Positions 17,390 through 26,540 are shown, counted from the first letter of the stretch. The stretch is DNA of 64,000 nt from Sphingobacterium hungaricum (GCF_015210005.1 NZ_MU158698.1:627099-691098); one strand, 5' to 3'. Numbers and translations: made by a program. The notes: generated by a model not told the origin, from the letters alone.

Positions 17390-17784
17390 AGTAACACTAA
17401 ATTTTGAGTTTCAATTCGGTAAAAACTTATGCAAAAATAGAATCTATTTCATAAATAGGCATGATAATCCGAAAAAATCTAAATTTCTGCATGAATAGAA
17501 GGGTATTATTGTCAACTATTTTGTAAAAAATAAAGTAATTTTTAGTCGTAAAATCATCAAAATTTTACGACTAAAAATTAATAAAAAATATAATCATTTT
17601 AAATAGGCAATTTTTAGCAAAAATACCATTTAAAACGATTAAACACACTTAATGACATTTTACAACTCGATAATCGAACAATAATTGACGGATTAAATCA
17701 ATAATTTATGTTAAAAAACAGACAAAATATCTATCAAAAACGAAACTAAATAACGACTTATTTTATAAAAAAAATTAAATTTAT
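17390..17784. other. AT-rich divergent intergenic region
   Basis: This gap lies between the divergent EamA gene and the aromatic operon leader. It is very AT-rich and holds no convincing ORF. The only strong structure is the 19-bp perfect inverted repeat at 17536-17580, listed separately. Confidence 0.6.
17536..17580. repeat. 19-bp perfect inverted repeat, 7-nt loop
   Basis: TAATTTTTAGTCGTAAAAT (17536-17554) is exactly repeated in reverse complement at 17562-17580 with the loop CATCAAA. It lies between divergent promoters, where no gene ends, so a terminator makes little sense unless a short untranslated RNA ends here. An operator, or the hairpin of a small RNA, are alternatives. Confidence 0.75.
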
Positions 17785-17815
17785 TTTGCAGAATAAAAAA
17801 ATAGTTCTACATTTG
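17785..17815 (+). promoter_or_regulatory. Promoter of the aromatic operon leader
   Basis: TTTG at 17785-17788 (-33 element) and TACATTTG at 17808-17815 (-7 element, consensus TAnnTTTG) are separated by 19 nt, the preferred Bacteroidetes spacing. Transcription would begin near 17821, about 12 nt before the leader peptide start codon. Confidence 0.75.
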
Positions 17816-17832
17816 AAATGTTAAAACGAGAC

Positions 17833-17898
17833 ATGAAAAATTTAGCAACATATCAATCATTTTGGTTCTTTTATTTTGAAAGTAAAAGCCGGGATTAG
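17833..17898 (+). CDS. Aromatic-rich leader peptide of the pheA operon
   Basis: This 21-codon ORF encodes a peptide beginning MKNLATYQS, then F-W-F-F-Y-F at residues 10-15, and ends at TAG 17896-17898. Seven of the 21 residues are aromatic, six consecutively. It lies between a good promoter and a terminator hairpin directly ahead of pheA, so it fits the classical leader peptide whose translation senses charged tRNA-Phe, tRNA-Tyr and tRNA-Trp. Its last codons and stop (17889-17896) are complementary to the terminator's 5' arm. It is too short for standard gene callers. Confidence 0.85.
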   Translation: MKNLATYQSFWFFYFESKSRD

Positions 17899-17934
17899 TA
17901 TATGTTCTAAAACAGAAAATATAAAAAGTCCCGG
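17889..17934 (+). promoter_or_regulatory. Antiterminator pairing of the pheA attenuator
   Basis: CCGGGATT (17889-17896), the end of the leader ORF, can pair over eight positions (one G-U) with AGTCCCGG (17927-17934), which is also the 5' arm of the terminator. The two structures exclude each other. A ribosome stalled at the aromatic codons leaves 17889-17896 free, so the antiterminator forms; a ribosome reaching the stop codon covers it, so the terminator forms. Confidence 0.7.
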
Positions 17935-17956
17935 ATGAAAATTCGGGACTTTTTTT
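17925..17956 (+). terminator. Attenuator terminator before pheA
   Basis: AAAGTCCCG (17925-17933) pairs with CGGGACTTT (17944-17952) around GATGAAAATT, and the T-run extends over 17950-17956. This is a textbook intrinsic terminator only 11 nt upstream of the pheA start codon, so it can only act as a conditional terminator of this operon. Confidence 0.88.
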
Positions 17957-17967
17957 GATTAAAAACT

Positions 17968-18792
17968 ATGCAGACAAAAATTGCCATACAAGGTGTAAAA
18001 GCCTCATTTCATGAAGAAGCAGCCATCAAATATTTTGGCGGAGACATTGAAACATTAGAATGTGATTCGTTCAAGCAGACTTGTGAAATGCTTAAACATG
18101 GGAAAGCAGACTATGTGGTGATGGCCATCGAAAACTCGATAGCCGGAAGCATTCTTCCCAACTACAATCTGCTTCGTGACTATCGCTTTCATATTATTGG
18201 CGAAGTTCACTTAAACATTCAACAGAATTTGTTAGCCTATCCGGGAGTCAAATTAGAAGACATTCAATTTGTCGAGTCACATCCGATTGCCATCAGGCAG
18301 TGTGATGAATTTTTGTCGGACCATCCCAACTGGACAATTAAAGAAGGAATGGATACAGCGGCTTGCGCTAAAAAAATTGCAGACGAAAAGCTTAAAAATA
18401 CTGCTGCAATCGCAAGTGCATTAGCCGCAGAGATATATGGTCTTCATATTTTGGAGAAACGCATTGAAACGAACAAAAAAAATGCAACACGCTTCTTGAT
18501 ATTGGCCAATGAAGTAACCGAGCAAAAAAACGCAAATAAAGCATCTTTATCATTCCAGACAGGAAATGCTGTAGGTTCTTTGGCAGCAGTACTTCAATGT
18601 TTTGCGGAGCAAAATGTCAATTTGAGTAAAATTCAATCAATGCCTGTCGTCGGACGTAGAAACGAGTACGATTTTTATGTCGATGTGGAATGGAAAAAAC
18701 AGGCAGAATACGACGCGGCTATCCGTAAGGTTTTAAAGCACACCGTCAACTTTAGCATTCTAGGCGAATACATCAAAAACGAAAAAGTATAA
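17968..18792 (+). CDS. pheA: Prephenate dehydratase
   Basis: PheA converts prephenate to phenylpyruvate for phenylalanine synthesis. The 274-residue protein has the PBP-like catalytic domain (about 1-180) with KIAIQGVKASFHEEAA, VMAIENSIAGSI and the Thr-rich NKKNATRFLILA, and a C-terminal ACT domain (about 190-270) with LQCFAEQNVNLSKIQSMPV, the usual phenylalanine feedback site. It lacks a fused chorismate mutase; this activity sits on the next gene. It is first in the operon and directly follows an attenuator, so it is probably controlled by aromatic tRNA charging and by feedback. Confidence 0.95.
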   Translation: MQTKIAIQGVKASFHEEAAIKYFGGDIETLECDSFKQTCEMLKHGKADYVVMAIENSIAGSILPNYNLLRDYRFHIIGEVHLNIQQNLLAYPGVKLEDIQFVESHPIAIRQCDEFLSDHPNWTIKEGMDTAACAKKIADEKLKNTAAIASALAAEIYGLHILEKRIETNKKNATRFLILANEVTEQKNANKASLSFQTGNAVGSLAAVLQCFAEQNVNLSKIQSMPVVGRRNEYDFYVDVEWKKQAEYDAAIRKVLKHTVNFSILGEYIKNEKV

Positions 18793-18825
18793 TTTATCAT
18801 TAGCAATTAAAAATCTTATCATACA

Positions 18826-19932
18826 ATGAAACATTCATTAGACATCGTCCCTTTAAAATCTTGGATTGACACAGGTGACAAACCATTAATTATCGCAGGA
18901 CCATGTAGTGCGGAAACAGAAGAGCAATTAGTTTCAACAGCTCACTTATTAGCTAACACTGGAAAAGTAAACATTTTGCGTGCTGGAATTTGGAAACCAC
19001 GTACTCGTCCGGGAGAATTCGAAGGAATCGGAAGCATCGGTTTGCAATGGTTAAAAAGAGCAAAAGAAGAAACTGGATTGTTAACAGCAACAGAAGTTGC
19101 GACAGCAAAACACGTTGAAGAAGCTTTAGAAGCTGGTGTGGATGTTTTGTGGATTGGTGCTCGTTCAACAGCAAATCCATTCACCGTGCAAGAAATTGCG
19201 GATGCACTTAAGGGTGTTGACGTTCCAGTATTAATCAAAAATCCGGTGAATCCAGATTTATCATTATGGATTGGCGCATTAGAGCGTATCAATGGCGCAG
19301 GCATCAAAAAAATCGGAGCGATTCACAGAGGATTCTCTTCATACGAGAAAACAGCGTTCCGCAATGAACCGATGTGGGATTTGGCAATTCAATTGAAAAC
19401 GATTGCACCTGATTTGCCTATTATCAATGACCCTAGCCACATTTGTGGAAATAGAGAATTGATTCCATACATCACACAAAAAGCAATGGATATGGATATG
19501 CAAGGCTTGATTATCGAATCACATATCGACCCAAGCGTAGCATGGACGGATGCGAAACAACAAGTAACTCCATCAGCATTGGCGGATTTATTGAACAACA
19601 TTTCTGTCCGTAAACCAGAATCTGATAACCCGGCGTTCGAAGATAAATTAGCTGAATTGCGTACGCAAATCGATAAGATTGATGACCAAATCATTAAACA
19701 AATCGGTGACCGTATGAAAATCGCAGAAAAAATCGGCGAGTACAAACGTGATAACAACGTAACAATCCTTCAAGTAAATCGTTGGGACGAAATCGTTCAA
19801 AAACGCGTTCAATTAGCAAAAGCATTGAACCTAGGAGAAGATTTTACGGTGAAATATTTAGAACTATTGCACAACGAATCCATTCGTAAGCAAAATGAGG
19901 TGATGAATAGCAATACGGTTGCGGAGGCATAA
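18826..19932 (+). CDS. DAHP synthase fused to chorismate mutase
   Basis: This bifunctional enzyme catalyses the first step of the shikimate pathway (PEP plus erythrose-4-phosphate) and the branch-point chorismate to prephenate. Residues 1-265 are a KDO8P-synthase-like DAHP synthase with IAGPCSAET, RAGIWKPRTRPGEFEGIG, WIGARSTANPF and NDPSHICGNRELI. Residues about 277-360 are an AroQ-type chorismate mutase (LRTQIDKIDDQIIKQIGDRMKIAEKIGEYK). The fusion order is usual in Bacteroidetes and places mutase regulation on the first enzyme. It lies 33 nt after pheA and its stop codon abuts the aroA start. Confidence 0.95.
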   Translation: MKHSLDIVPLKSWIDTGDKPLIIAGPCSAETEEQLVSTAHLLANTGKVNILRAGIWKPRTRPGEFEGIGSIGLQWLKRAKEETGLLTATEVATAKHVEEALEAGVDVLWIGARSTANPFTVQEIADALKGVDVPVLIKNPVNPDLSLWIGALERINGAGIKKIGAIHRGFSSYEKTAFRNEPMWDLAIQLKTIAPDLPIINDPSHICGNRELIPYITQKAMDMDMQGLIIESHIDPSVAWTDAKQQVTPSALADLLNNISVRKPESDNPAFEDKLAELRTQIDKIDDQIIKQIGDRMKIAEKIGEYKRDNNVTILQVNRWDEIVQKRVQLAKALNLGEDFTVKYLELLHNESIRKQNEVMNSNTVAEA

Positions 19933-21183
19933 ATGAATCATACAAGCATTACGCTTTCCCACCCTACTCAGGAAATTTCAGGCACGGTACAACTGACAGG
20001 TTCAAAATCTGAAAGTAACCGTGCGTTGATTATCCGAGCATTAAGCAAAGGAAAAGTTTCTATTGAAAATCTATCAGACGCCGATGACACAGTCATTCTT
20101 CAGAATGCACTACAAATCGCTCATCAAGCTGGCGAATCAGAAAAAATCATCAACATCGGCCCCGCTGGAACCGCGATGCGTTTTTTGACGTCTTACCTAA
20201 ATCTTGTAGAGGGAAAATTTGTTCTTACCGGAACTGACCGCATGAAACAACGGCCTATCGGAATTTTAGTGGATGCATTAAAAAACCTAGGGACGACCAT
20301 AAGCTATCAAGAAAAAGAGGGATTTCCTCCCATTCAGATTACTGGAGGTTTCAAGCAAAAAGCAAATTCAACAACAATCAAAGGCGATGTGAGCAGTCAG
20401 TACATTTCTTCGTTGCTTTTAATCGCATCAGCATTAAAAGATGGGTTGAGATTGGATATTGAAGGTGAATTGACATCAAGGCCTTATGTGAACATGACCC
20501 TGCAACTGCTGCAAGATTCTGGAATAGCACATACTTGGGAAAACAATTCAATCATTATCCAGCCACAAGCGCATCAGGCGACGAAAATTTACATTGAACC
20601 AGATTGGAGCGCAGCTTCGTATTGGTATTCTGTTGTCGCACTTTCGAAAAATGGCCGTATCCTTTTGCCTGGCTTAAAAGAAAACAGTCTTCAGGGAGAT
20701 TCAGCAATTGTTGAAATCATGACTCATTTTGGTGTCAAATCGACATTTACGAACGATGGAATTCTGCTGGAGAAATCGGACTCCGATTCGGATAAAAAAT
20801 TATTCGATTTCAAGGAATGTCCAGATTTGGCACAAACAGTTGTTGTCATCGCAGCAGCATTAAAAAGAAATGTTTCTTTCACCGGTTTAGAAACTTTAAA
20901 GATTAAAGAAACAGACCGTATTCTTGCTTTGCAAAATGAAATTGGAAAATTCGGAGCCAAATTACTGGCCGACGGAGAAATCTACCATTTGAAAACAGAA
21001 GAAACTTTTGTTCCTGAAAAATTAGAAATAAAGACGTATGAAGACCATCGCATGGCGATGGCATTCGCTCCTTTAGCGCTAGTCTTTAAGAATTTAACAA
21101 TTATAGAACCACAAGTTGTCGAAAAATCATACCCAGATTTTTGGTTACATTTAGAACAACAGGGTTTCAAAATAACTCAATAA
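19933..21183 (+). CDS. aroA: EPSP synthase (3-phosphoshikimate 1-carboxyvinyltransferase)
   Basis: AroA transfers enolpyruvate from PEP to shikimate-3-phosphate. The 416-residue protein shows LTGSKSESNRALIIRAL (substrate-binding Lys, Ser and Arg, about residues 22-38), the GPAGTAMRFLTSYL segment (about 76), RMKQRPI and the C-terminal KIKETDRILALQNEIGKFGA and YEDHRMAMAFA. The usual LxGNAGTxxR appears as IGPAGTAMR, so the PEP-binding loop has Pro-Ala in place of Asn-Ala. It starts directly after the previous stop codon. Confidence 0.94.
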   Translation: MNHTSITLSHPTQEISGTVQLTGSKSESNRALIIRALSKGKVSIENLSDADDTVILQNALQIAHQAGESEKIINIGPAGTAMRFLTSYLNLVEGKFVLTGTDRMKQRPIGILVDALKNLGTTISYQEKEGFPPIQITGGFKQKANSTTIKGDVSSQYISSLLLIASALKDGLRLDIEGELTSRPYVNMTLQLLQDSGIAHTWENNSIIIQPQAHQATKIYIEPDWSAASYWYSVVALSKNGRILLPGLKENSLQGDSAIVEIMTHFGVKSTFTNDGILLEKSDSDSDKKLFDFKECPDLAQTVVVIAAALKRNVSFTGLETLKIKETDRILALQNEIGKFGAKLLADGEIYHLKTEETFVPEKLEIKTYEDHRMAMAFAPLALVFKNLTIIEPQVVEKSYPDFWLHLEQQGFKITQ

Positions 21184-21191
21184 TTCATTTT

Positions 21192-21225
21192 AATAGGTCA
21201 TAAACCACAAAGTTTGTGACCTATT
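21192..21225 (+). promoter_or_regulatory. Inverted repeat between aroA and aroC
   Basis: AATAGGTCATAAAC (21192-21205) pairs over 14 positions, one a G-U wobble, with GTTTGTGACCTATT (21212-21225) around a 6-nt loop. No T-run follows, so it is more likely an RNA-processing or stabilising hairpin, or an operator, than a strong terminator. Confidence 0.5.
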
Positions 21226-21250
21226 TAATATATTTACAGAAATTTAAATT

Positions 21251-22348
21251 ATGGCAGGTAATTCTTTCGGCGATATTTTCCGTATAACTACATTCGGTGA
21301 ATCACATGGTTCTGCGATTGGAGTTATTATTGATGGTTGTCCATCGAATATTTCTATTGACGAAAATTTTATCCAATCGGAACTTGATAAACGTAAACCG
21401 GGTCAATCTAAAATAACTACCCAAAGGAAAGAAAGCGATACCGTTCAGATTCATTCTGGTGTTTTTGAAGGAAAATCAACAGGTACTCCGATTGCGATGT
21501 TTATTCCTAACGAAGACCAACGTTCGAAAGACTATTCACATATCTTGGATAAATTCAGGCCCTCACATGCTGATTTCACGTATCAAAGCAAATATGGAAT
21601 CCGTGATTATCGAGGTGGCGGACGCTCTTCGGCAAGAGAAACCGCAGCACGCGTAGCTGCTGGTGCAATTGCAAAATTATTTTTAAAGCAAGAAGGTATT
21701 GAAGTCTTCGCGCACGTTTCCGGTGTGGGTTCAATCGAATCTCCAAACATCGACCCAACAGATTTAACAGATTTACTAGCGCTTCGCGAAGAAAATATCG
21801 TTCGCTGTGCAGATCCTGCGACAGCAAATGAAATGATTTCTTTTATCGATGACATTCGCAAAAATGGCGATACTGTTGGCGGAAGAATCTCAACCGTTAT
21901 CCGGAATGTTCCGGTAGGATTGGGAGAACCCGTTTTCGACAAACTTCATGCAGATTTAGGCAAGGCCATGTTGAGCATCAATGCTGTACACGGTTTTGAA
22001 TACGGATCAGGTTTTGAAGGTTCAAAAATGAAGGGTTCAGAACACAATGATATTTTTATAAAAGACTCAACCGATAAAGTCACTACACAAACCAATTTTT
22101 CGGGCGGTATTCAAGGAGGAATTTCCAATGGTATGGATATCACATTCCGCACTGCCTTTAAACCTGTAGCAACAATTATGCGAGACCAAAACACCTTAAA
22201 TTTAGAAGGTGAGGAAACAACTATTTCTGGGAAAGGTAGACACGATCCCTGTGTAGTTCCTCGTGCTGTGATCATTGTGGAAGCAATGGCAGCGTTGGTG
22301 ATAGCAGATCATTTGCTCAAACACAGAAGTTACACACATGCAAGATAA
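21251..22348 (+). CDS. aroC: Chorismate synthase
   Basis: AroC forms chorismate from EPSP with reduced FMN. The 365-residue protein has the three family signatures: [16 protein letters not shown] (about 14-29), the basic [21 protein letters not shown] (about 119-139) and [11 protein letters not shown] near the C-terminus. It is 67 nt downstream of aroA and shares 11 nt with the next gene. Confidence 0.96.
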   Translation: MAGNSFGDIFRITTFGESHGSAIGVIIDGCPSNISIDENFIQSELDKRKPGQSKITTQRKESDTVQIHSGVFEGKSTGTPIAMFIPNEDQRSKDYSHILDKFRPSHADFTYQSKYGIRDYRGGGRSSARETAARVAAGAIAKLFLKQEGIEVFAHVSGVGSIESPNIDPTDLTDLLALREENIVRCADPATANEMISFIDDIRKNGDTVGGRISTVIRNVPVGLGEPVFDKLHADLGKAMLSINAVHGFEYGSGFEGSKMKGSEHNDIFIKDSTDKVTTQTNFSGGIQGGISNGMDITFRTAFKPVATIMRDQNTLNLEGEETTISGKGRHDPCVVPRAVIIVEAMAALVIADHLLKHRSYTHAR

Positions 22349-23195
22349 TAATCCTCAATTCATTTTAGCCTGCGATATTGGAGGTACACATATTACCTGC
22401 TCTGTTGTAGAGCACGGAACCTGGACAATCTTTGAAGACACCCTATCCCGTTCTTTAGTAAATTCGGGAGAAACAGCTAAAACGATTTTTCAGTCTTGGA
22501 CTCATGCCATTCTTGATTCCTTGTCAAAGTTTGACAAACCAGTCCAGCACATTGGAATCGCCATGCCAGGTCCTTTTGATTACGAAAATGGCATTTCGTT
22601 GATGAACGGACAAAGCAAATACGACAGCATTTATAAACTTAGCACAACCGAAGGTTTGTTAACTGAGCTGAATGGCGCGTACGAATTGTTGTACATCAAT
22701 GATGCTGCTGCCTTTTTACAAGGAGAAGTCTTTGCAAATGACTTGACCAGCCACCATAAAATTCTTGGAATTACTTTAGGAACAGGATTGGGAAGCGCAG
22801 TCTGGGAACAAGGACAAAAAGCGTTCGATGCCGATTTATGGGATTCTCCTTACAACGGAAGCATTTTCGAAGAGCATTTGGTAACTCGATGGTTTGTTAG
22901 AAGATTCAAGGAATTAACCGGAATCGAAGAGAAAGGCTTGAAAGAAATCATTCAACATCATGCTGAAGATGAATCGGTGGTTGTTCTATTGACAGAATAC
23001 AGCCATCACCTAGAAAATTTCTTAGATTTCTTTAGCGAGAAATATGATTGCAAAGAGTTTATCATCGGTGGTAACATTGCCAGAGCATGGGATAAAATCT
23101 TACAATATAACACTTCCTTAAACGAAAAATACAGCTTAATACTTGGAAAGTATGAAGAAAAAGCTGCAATGATAGGAGCCGCTTCCTTATTTTAG
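22338..23195 (+). CDS. ROK-family sugar kinase
   Basis: The 285-residue protein has the ROK nucleotide-binding [18 protein letters not shown] (about residues 9-26), the [13 protein letters not shown] segment and the [16 protein letters not shown] phosphate-2 loop. The usual ROK zinc motif (CxCGxxGCxE) is missing. Its role in an aromatic operon is unclear; glucokinase-like activity is the default guess. It overlaps aroC by 11 nt and shares a perfect terminator-like hairpin with the convergent neighbour. Confidence 0.82.
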   Translation: MQDNNPQFILACDIGGTHITCSVVEHGTWTIFEDTLSRSLVNSGETAKTIFQSWTHAILDSLSKFDKPVQHIGIAMPGPFDYENGISLMNGQSKYDSIYKLSTTEGLLTELNGAYELLYINDAAAFLQGEVFANDLTSHHKILGITLGTGLGSAVWEQGQKAFDADLWDSPYNGSIFEEHLVTRWFVRRFKELTGIEEKGLKEIIQHHAEDESVVVLLTEYSHHLENFLDFFSEKYDCKEFIIGGNIARAWDKILQYNTSLNEKYSLILGKYEEKAAMIGAASLF

Positions 23196-23213
23196 TCTGC
23201 TAAAATAAGGAAG
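23182..23213. terminator. Two-way hairpin across convergent stop codons
   Basis: CTTCCTTATTTTAG (23182-23195) is perfectly repeated in reverse complement at 23200-23213 with a 4-nt loop TCTG. Each arm is the coding end of one gene, so both proteins finish Ser-Leu-Phe-stop. It probably terminates both transcripts although T-runs are short. Confidence 0.65.
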
Positions 23214-25620
23214 GGAAATCCTTCGTATTACTTTCATTCATCATTTCATAGACAATTTCAACGACATCATCGACAGATGGCTTCGTGAAATAATCTCCGT
23301 CCGAACCGTAAGGAGGACGATGTGCTTTTGCCGTCAATGTTCTTGGCTGGCCATCCAATTCATAATAGCCTTTTTGAACCTCAACGATTTGCTGCAGCAG
23401 ATATGAAGAAGCGCCACCAGGGAAATCCTCGTCAACCACTAACAGTTTATTTGTTTTCGATAGAGATTGTTTACTGATTTGATCTCGGTCAAAAGGCTGC
23501 AGGCATTGTGCATCAATAATCTCAATCGAGATACCCAATTTTTCTAGTTCCATTGTTGCTTCCTGAACAACACGCAATGTAGAACCATACGATACAACCG
23601 TGACATCCGAACCTTCTTTAAGCAGTTCTGCTTTGCCGATTGGAACGGTAAACTCGCCTACATTATCCGGCATTTTTTCTTTTAAACGATATCCGTTCAA
23701 GCATTCAACCACTAAAGCCGGTTCATCCGATTTTAACAAAGTATTGTACATACCGGCTGCTTGAGTCATGTTTCTCGGCACACAAATATGAATCCCGCGC
23801 AAACTGCCCAGCAAAGTCGTCATTGGCGACCCGGAATGCCAAATGCCTTCCAAACGATGTCCACGTGTCCGAATGATTACTGGAGCTTTCTGGCGCCCTT
23901 TTGTCCGATAACTCAAACTAGCTAAATCATCGCTCAAAACCGGCAAGGCATAAATCAGGTAATCTAAGTATTGGATTTCAGCGATGGGACGAAGCCCTCT
24001 TAACGCCAAACCCAAACCTTTACCAATAATTGCTGTCTCCCGGATACCGGTATCAAAAATCCGTTGCTCTCCGAAAATTTCCTGAAGACCAGCAAATCCT
24101 TGGTTCACATCACCAATCCGTCCGACATCTTCGCCAAATGCGACAATGCGCTCGTCCTTTTCAAAATTATATTTGAAACATGCATTCAGTACTTCTCTGC
24201 CATCGACAGTGATCGAATTTTCTGAATATGCTGGAGCTTGCTCCTCAACTAATAATGGTGAATTTTGAGTATTGCTAAATAACAAATCGTTATAGCGTTG
24301 GTAATTTAGCTCTTGCTTTTCTTTGTACCATTCGATTAATTCCTGTTTACCAGCAATCGAGACCGCACGAAGATCTCTCAATACACGACGAACATTTACG
24401 TACACATCTTTCAGCGATAATTCAGTTAACGACTGAAGTGTTTTAAGCGGAATTTCTACCGCATCGTGTTTAATGGTAGTCAGCAAATCGATTGCTTCCT
24501 GAAGATCGACCTGAATCGTTTTGTACAAATCTGTCCACGCGCGCTTTTGTTCCTTCCGGACGAAATCTTTGGCTTCATTTTCAATGAGTTGCAAATCTTC
24601 TTCAGAAGCTATTCCAGCTTCTAAAATCCAACTGCGCATTTTCAGGTTACAGTCGAATTCAACTTCCCAAGCCAGACGTTCATCTGATTTATACCGTTCA
24701 TGCGAACCAGAAGAAGAATGTCCCTGAGGTTGAGTCATTTCAACGACGTGAACAATACAAGGTTGGTGGTTTTCGCGGGCGAATTTAGCGGCCTTTTCGT
24801 ACGTTTCACATAAAGCTGGATAATCCCAACCTTTAACTTTAAATATTTCGAAGCCTGCTCCTTTTTCATCTCGCTGAAATCCTCTTAACACCTCAGAAAT
24901 ATCTCCTTTGGTTGTCTGAATTTCATTGGGCACTGAAATCCCATAGCCATCATCCCAAATCGAGACAACAACCGGAATTTGCTTTACGCCCACGGCATTA
25001 ATCGTTTCCCAGAAAACACCTTCAGAAGTCGATGCATTTCCAATAGAACAGAAAATCACTTCATTTCCATTGTCCGAAAAATATTTCAGATAATCTAGGT
25101 TTCTATTTTCGCGATACATCTTTGAAGCCAAACCTAAGCCCAAAATACGCGCCATTTGACCTCCGGTCGTAGAAATGTCTGAAGCTGAATTTTTTTGCTT
25201 TGTCTGGTCTAACCAATTCCCATGCTCATCCAACAATTGAGTTGAAAAATGGCAATTCATTTGCCTTCCTCCCGAAGAAGGCTCTGCTTCTAAATCAGGA
25301 TTGGCATATAGTTGAGAGAAAAAATGATATATCGAAGTAATTCCGGTAGCAAATGCGAAAGTCTGATCTCTGTAATAACCAGAGCGCCAATCTCCATCTT
25401 GAAAAACCTTTGAAACGGCAATTTGAGCTAGTTCCTTTCCGTCACCAAAAATGCCGAATTTAGCTTTCCCGGTCAAGACTTCCTTTCTACCTAAGAGACT
25501 AACAACGCGGCTTTTAACTGCTAGTGAATAATCGCTAAGAATCAGTTGACGGAAATCATCAAAACTTAACTTTGAGTTATTTAAATCTACCGTATGTATT
25601 GTTTGTGTGTTTGACATCAT
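23200..25620 (-). CDS. Fused E1 alpha-beta 2-oxoacid dehydrogenase
   Basis: This 806-residue thiamine-diphosphate enzyme joins the alpha and beta subunits of a branched-chain-type 2-oxoacid dehydrogenase E1. Residues about 20-390 are alpha-like, with the ThDP loop region IGNASTSEGVFWETINAVGVKQIPVVVSIWDDG; residues about 470-800 are beta-like, with RIVAFGEDVG, GFAGLQEIFGEQRIFDTGIRETAIIGKGLGLAL and DAQCLQPFD. Family knowledge suggests decarboxylation of branched-chain 2-oxoacids, supplying starters for the iso-branched fatty acids typical of Bacteroidetes. A pyruvate dehydrogenase role cannot be excluded. E2 and E3 are not nearby. Confidence 0.88.
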   Translation of the reverse strand: MMSNTQTIHTVDLNNSKLSFDDFRQLILSDYSLAVKSRVVSLLGRKEVLTGKAKFGIFGDGKELAQIAVSKVFQDGDWRSGYYRDQTFAFATGITSIYHFFSQLYANPDLEAEPSSGGRQMNCHFSTQLLDEHGNWLDQTKQKNSASDISTTGGQMARILGLGLASKMYRENRNLDYLKYFSDNGNEVIFCSIGNASTSEGVFWETINAVGVKQIPVVVSIWDDGYGISVPNEIQTTKGDISEVLRGFQRDEKGAGFEIFKVKGWDYPALCETYEKAAKFARENHQPCIVHVVEMTQPQGHSSSGSHERYKSDERLAWEVEFDCNLKMRSWILEAGIASEEDLQLIENEAKDFVRKEQKRAWTDLYKTIQVDLQEAIDLLTTIKHDAVEIPLKTLQSLTELSLKDVYVNVRRVLRDLRAVSIAGKQELIEWYKEKQELNYQRYNDLLFSNTQNSPLLVEEQAPAYSENSITVDGREVLNACFKYNFEKDERIVAFGEDVGRIGDVNQGFAGLQEIFGEQRIFDTGIRETAIIGKGLGLALRGLRPIAEIQYLDYLIYALPVLSDDLASLSYRTKGRQKAPVIIRTRGHRLEGIWHSGSPMTTLLGSLRGIHICVPRNMTQAAGMYNTLLKSDEPALVVECLNGYRLKEKMPDNVGEFTVPIGKAELLKEGSDVTVVSYGSTLRVVQEATMELEKLGISIEIIDAQCLQPFDRDQISKQSLSKTNKLLVVDEDFPGGASSYLLQQIVEVQKGYYELDGQPRTLTAKAHRPPYGSDGDYFTKPSVDDVVEIVYEMMNESNTKDFPSLF

Positions 25621-25636
25621 TAATATGCGGTTTTAA

Positions 25637-25644
25637 CAAAACTA
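25637..25644 (-). promoter_or_regulatory. Candidate -7 box of the E1 dehydrogenase gene
   Basis: The minus strand reads TAGTTTTG, matching TAnnTTTG, about 17 nt before the start codon. No -33 TTG at the proper spacing is seen. Confidence 0.4.
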
Positions 25645-25769
25645 CTAAAAAATAAATTTTAAAACAGATGCATTTCACAAAATTTAATGCTGTTTAACTG
25701 ATTAATTGTAAACTAAATTTACGTTTCCAGCATTTATTAATTACTTTTAACCCGCACACAAATCAAGCT

Positions 25770-26510
25770 ATGAGTACAATTCATTTATTTGGAAACAACA
25801 ATAACCCTCTGACAAATTTTGGCGACTTAGAAAAAACAATCCGTTTGAATACGCTGATGGAAACCGACTTTTCAGCGCGAGATGAAAATTGGATTTCGGA
25901 ATTTTTGGACAATCTCGGTGAATCAAACTTGCAATTAGCTGATAGTGAAGTCACTATTCTTGCCGATGGGTTTCCATACATGCATTTGAAAACTGTTTCT
26001 CCAAACGAAAATTTTAAGGCATTCGTCATCAAAAATGAATTACCCTTATTGCTTGAAAAAACGTTCGGTGTTATCATCAATTCGCACCACGAACGCCCAG
26101 ACTGGGTGCTTTCGTCAGGTGATATTTTAAATTACTATTTGAATCAAGAATTTTACACAGACAACTCCGTATTTTCAAAGTCGGATTCCAATATTGCCAT
26201 CGGCAAAGATGAAGATATTTTAGTTGGAGCTCCGTCAGAAGCTATACTTCCATCGTTTACAAGAGAATCTTTACGTGAGTATTTTGTGTATGCCGGCGTC
26301 AAAAATACGAAAGTCATGCTGATTGCACGAAATTATACCGACGAAGCGACTGTAAGCCAAGATTTGGTTTTTAACATTTCTCCAGCTCAATTTGCTTCGC
26401 AAAAAGATTATGAAGACGTAATGAAAGCGATTGCATGGATGTTGCCGAAACATTATTCTTTCTTTGGCGTGAATGAACTGGAAATTGAGAATGGTTTTGT
26501 TAGTTTATAA
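25770..26510 (+). CDS. Conserved hypothetical protein
   Basis: I do not recognise this 246-residue protein. It is soluble and acidic, with no signal peptide or membrane helix, and begins MSTIHLFGNNNNPLTNFGDL. Codon use is like its neighbours and the frame is long and clean, so it is a real gene. It lies 30 nt upstream of a Nudix hydrolase on the same strand and diverges from the E1 dehydrogenase gene, so it may be co-transcribed with the Nudix gene. Confidence 0.7.
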   Translation: MSTIHLFGNNNNPLTNFGDLEKTIRLNTLMETDFSARDENWISEFLDNLGESNLQLADSEVTILADGFPYMHLKTVSPNENFKAFVIKNELPLLLEKTFGVIINSHHERPDWVLSSGDILNYYLNQEFYTDNSVFSKSDSNIAIGKDEDILVGAPSEAILPSFTRESLREYFVYAGVKNTKVMLIARNYTDEATVSQDLVFNISPAQFASQKDYEDVMKAIAWMLPKHYSFFGVNELEIENGFVSL

Positions 26511-26540
26511 TTTTTAAAAAAGAAATAGAAAAAGGTTTAG

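Noticed and set aside
22338-23195. ROK protein as shikimate kinase of the aro operon
   Set aside because: It has the ROK sugar-kinase fold motifs and no shikimate kinase P-loop; its place in the operon does not make it a pathway enzyme.
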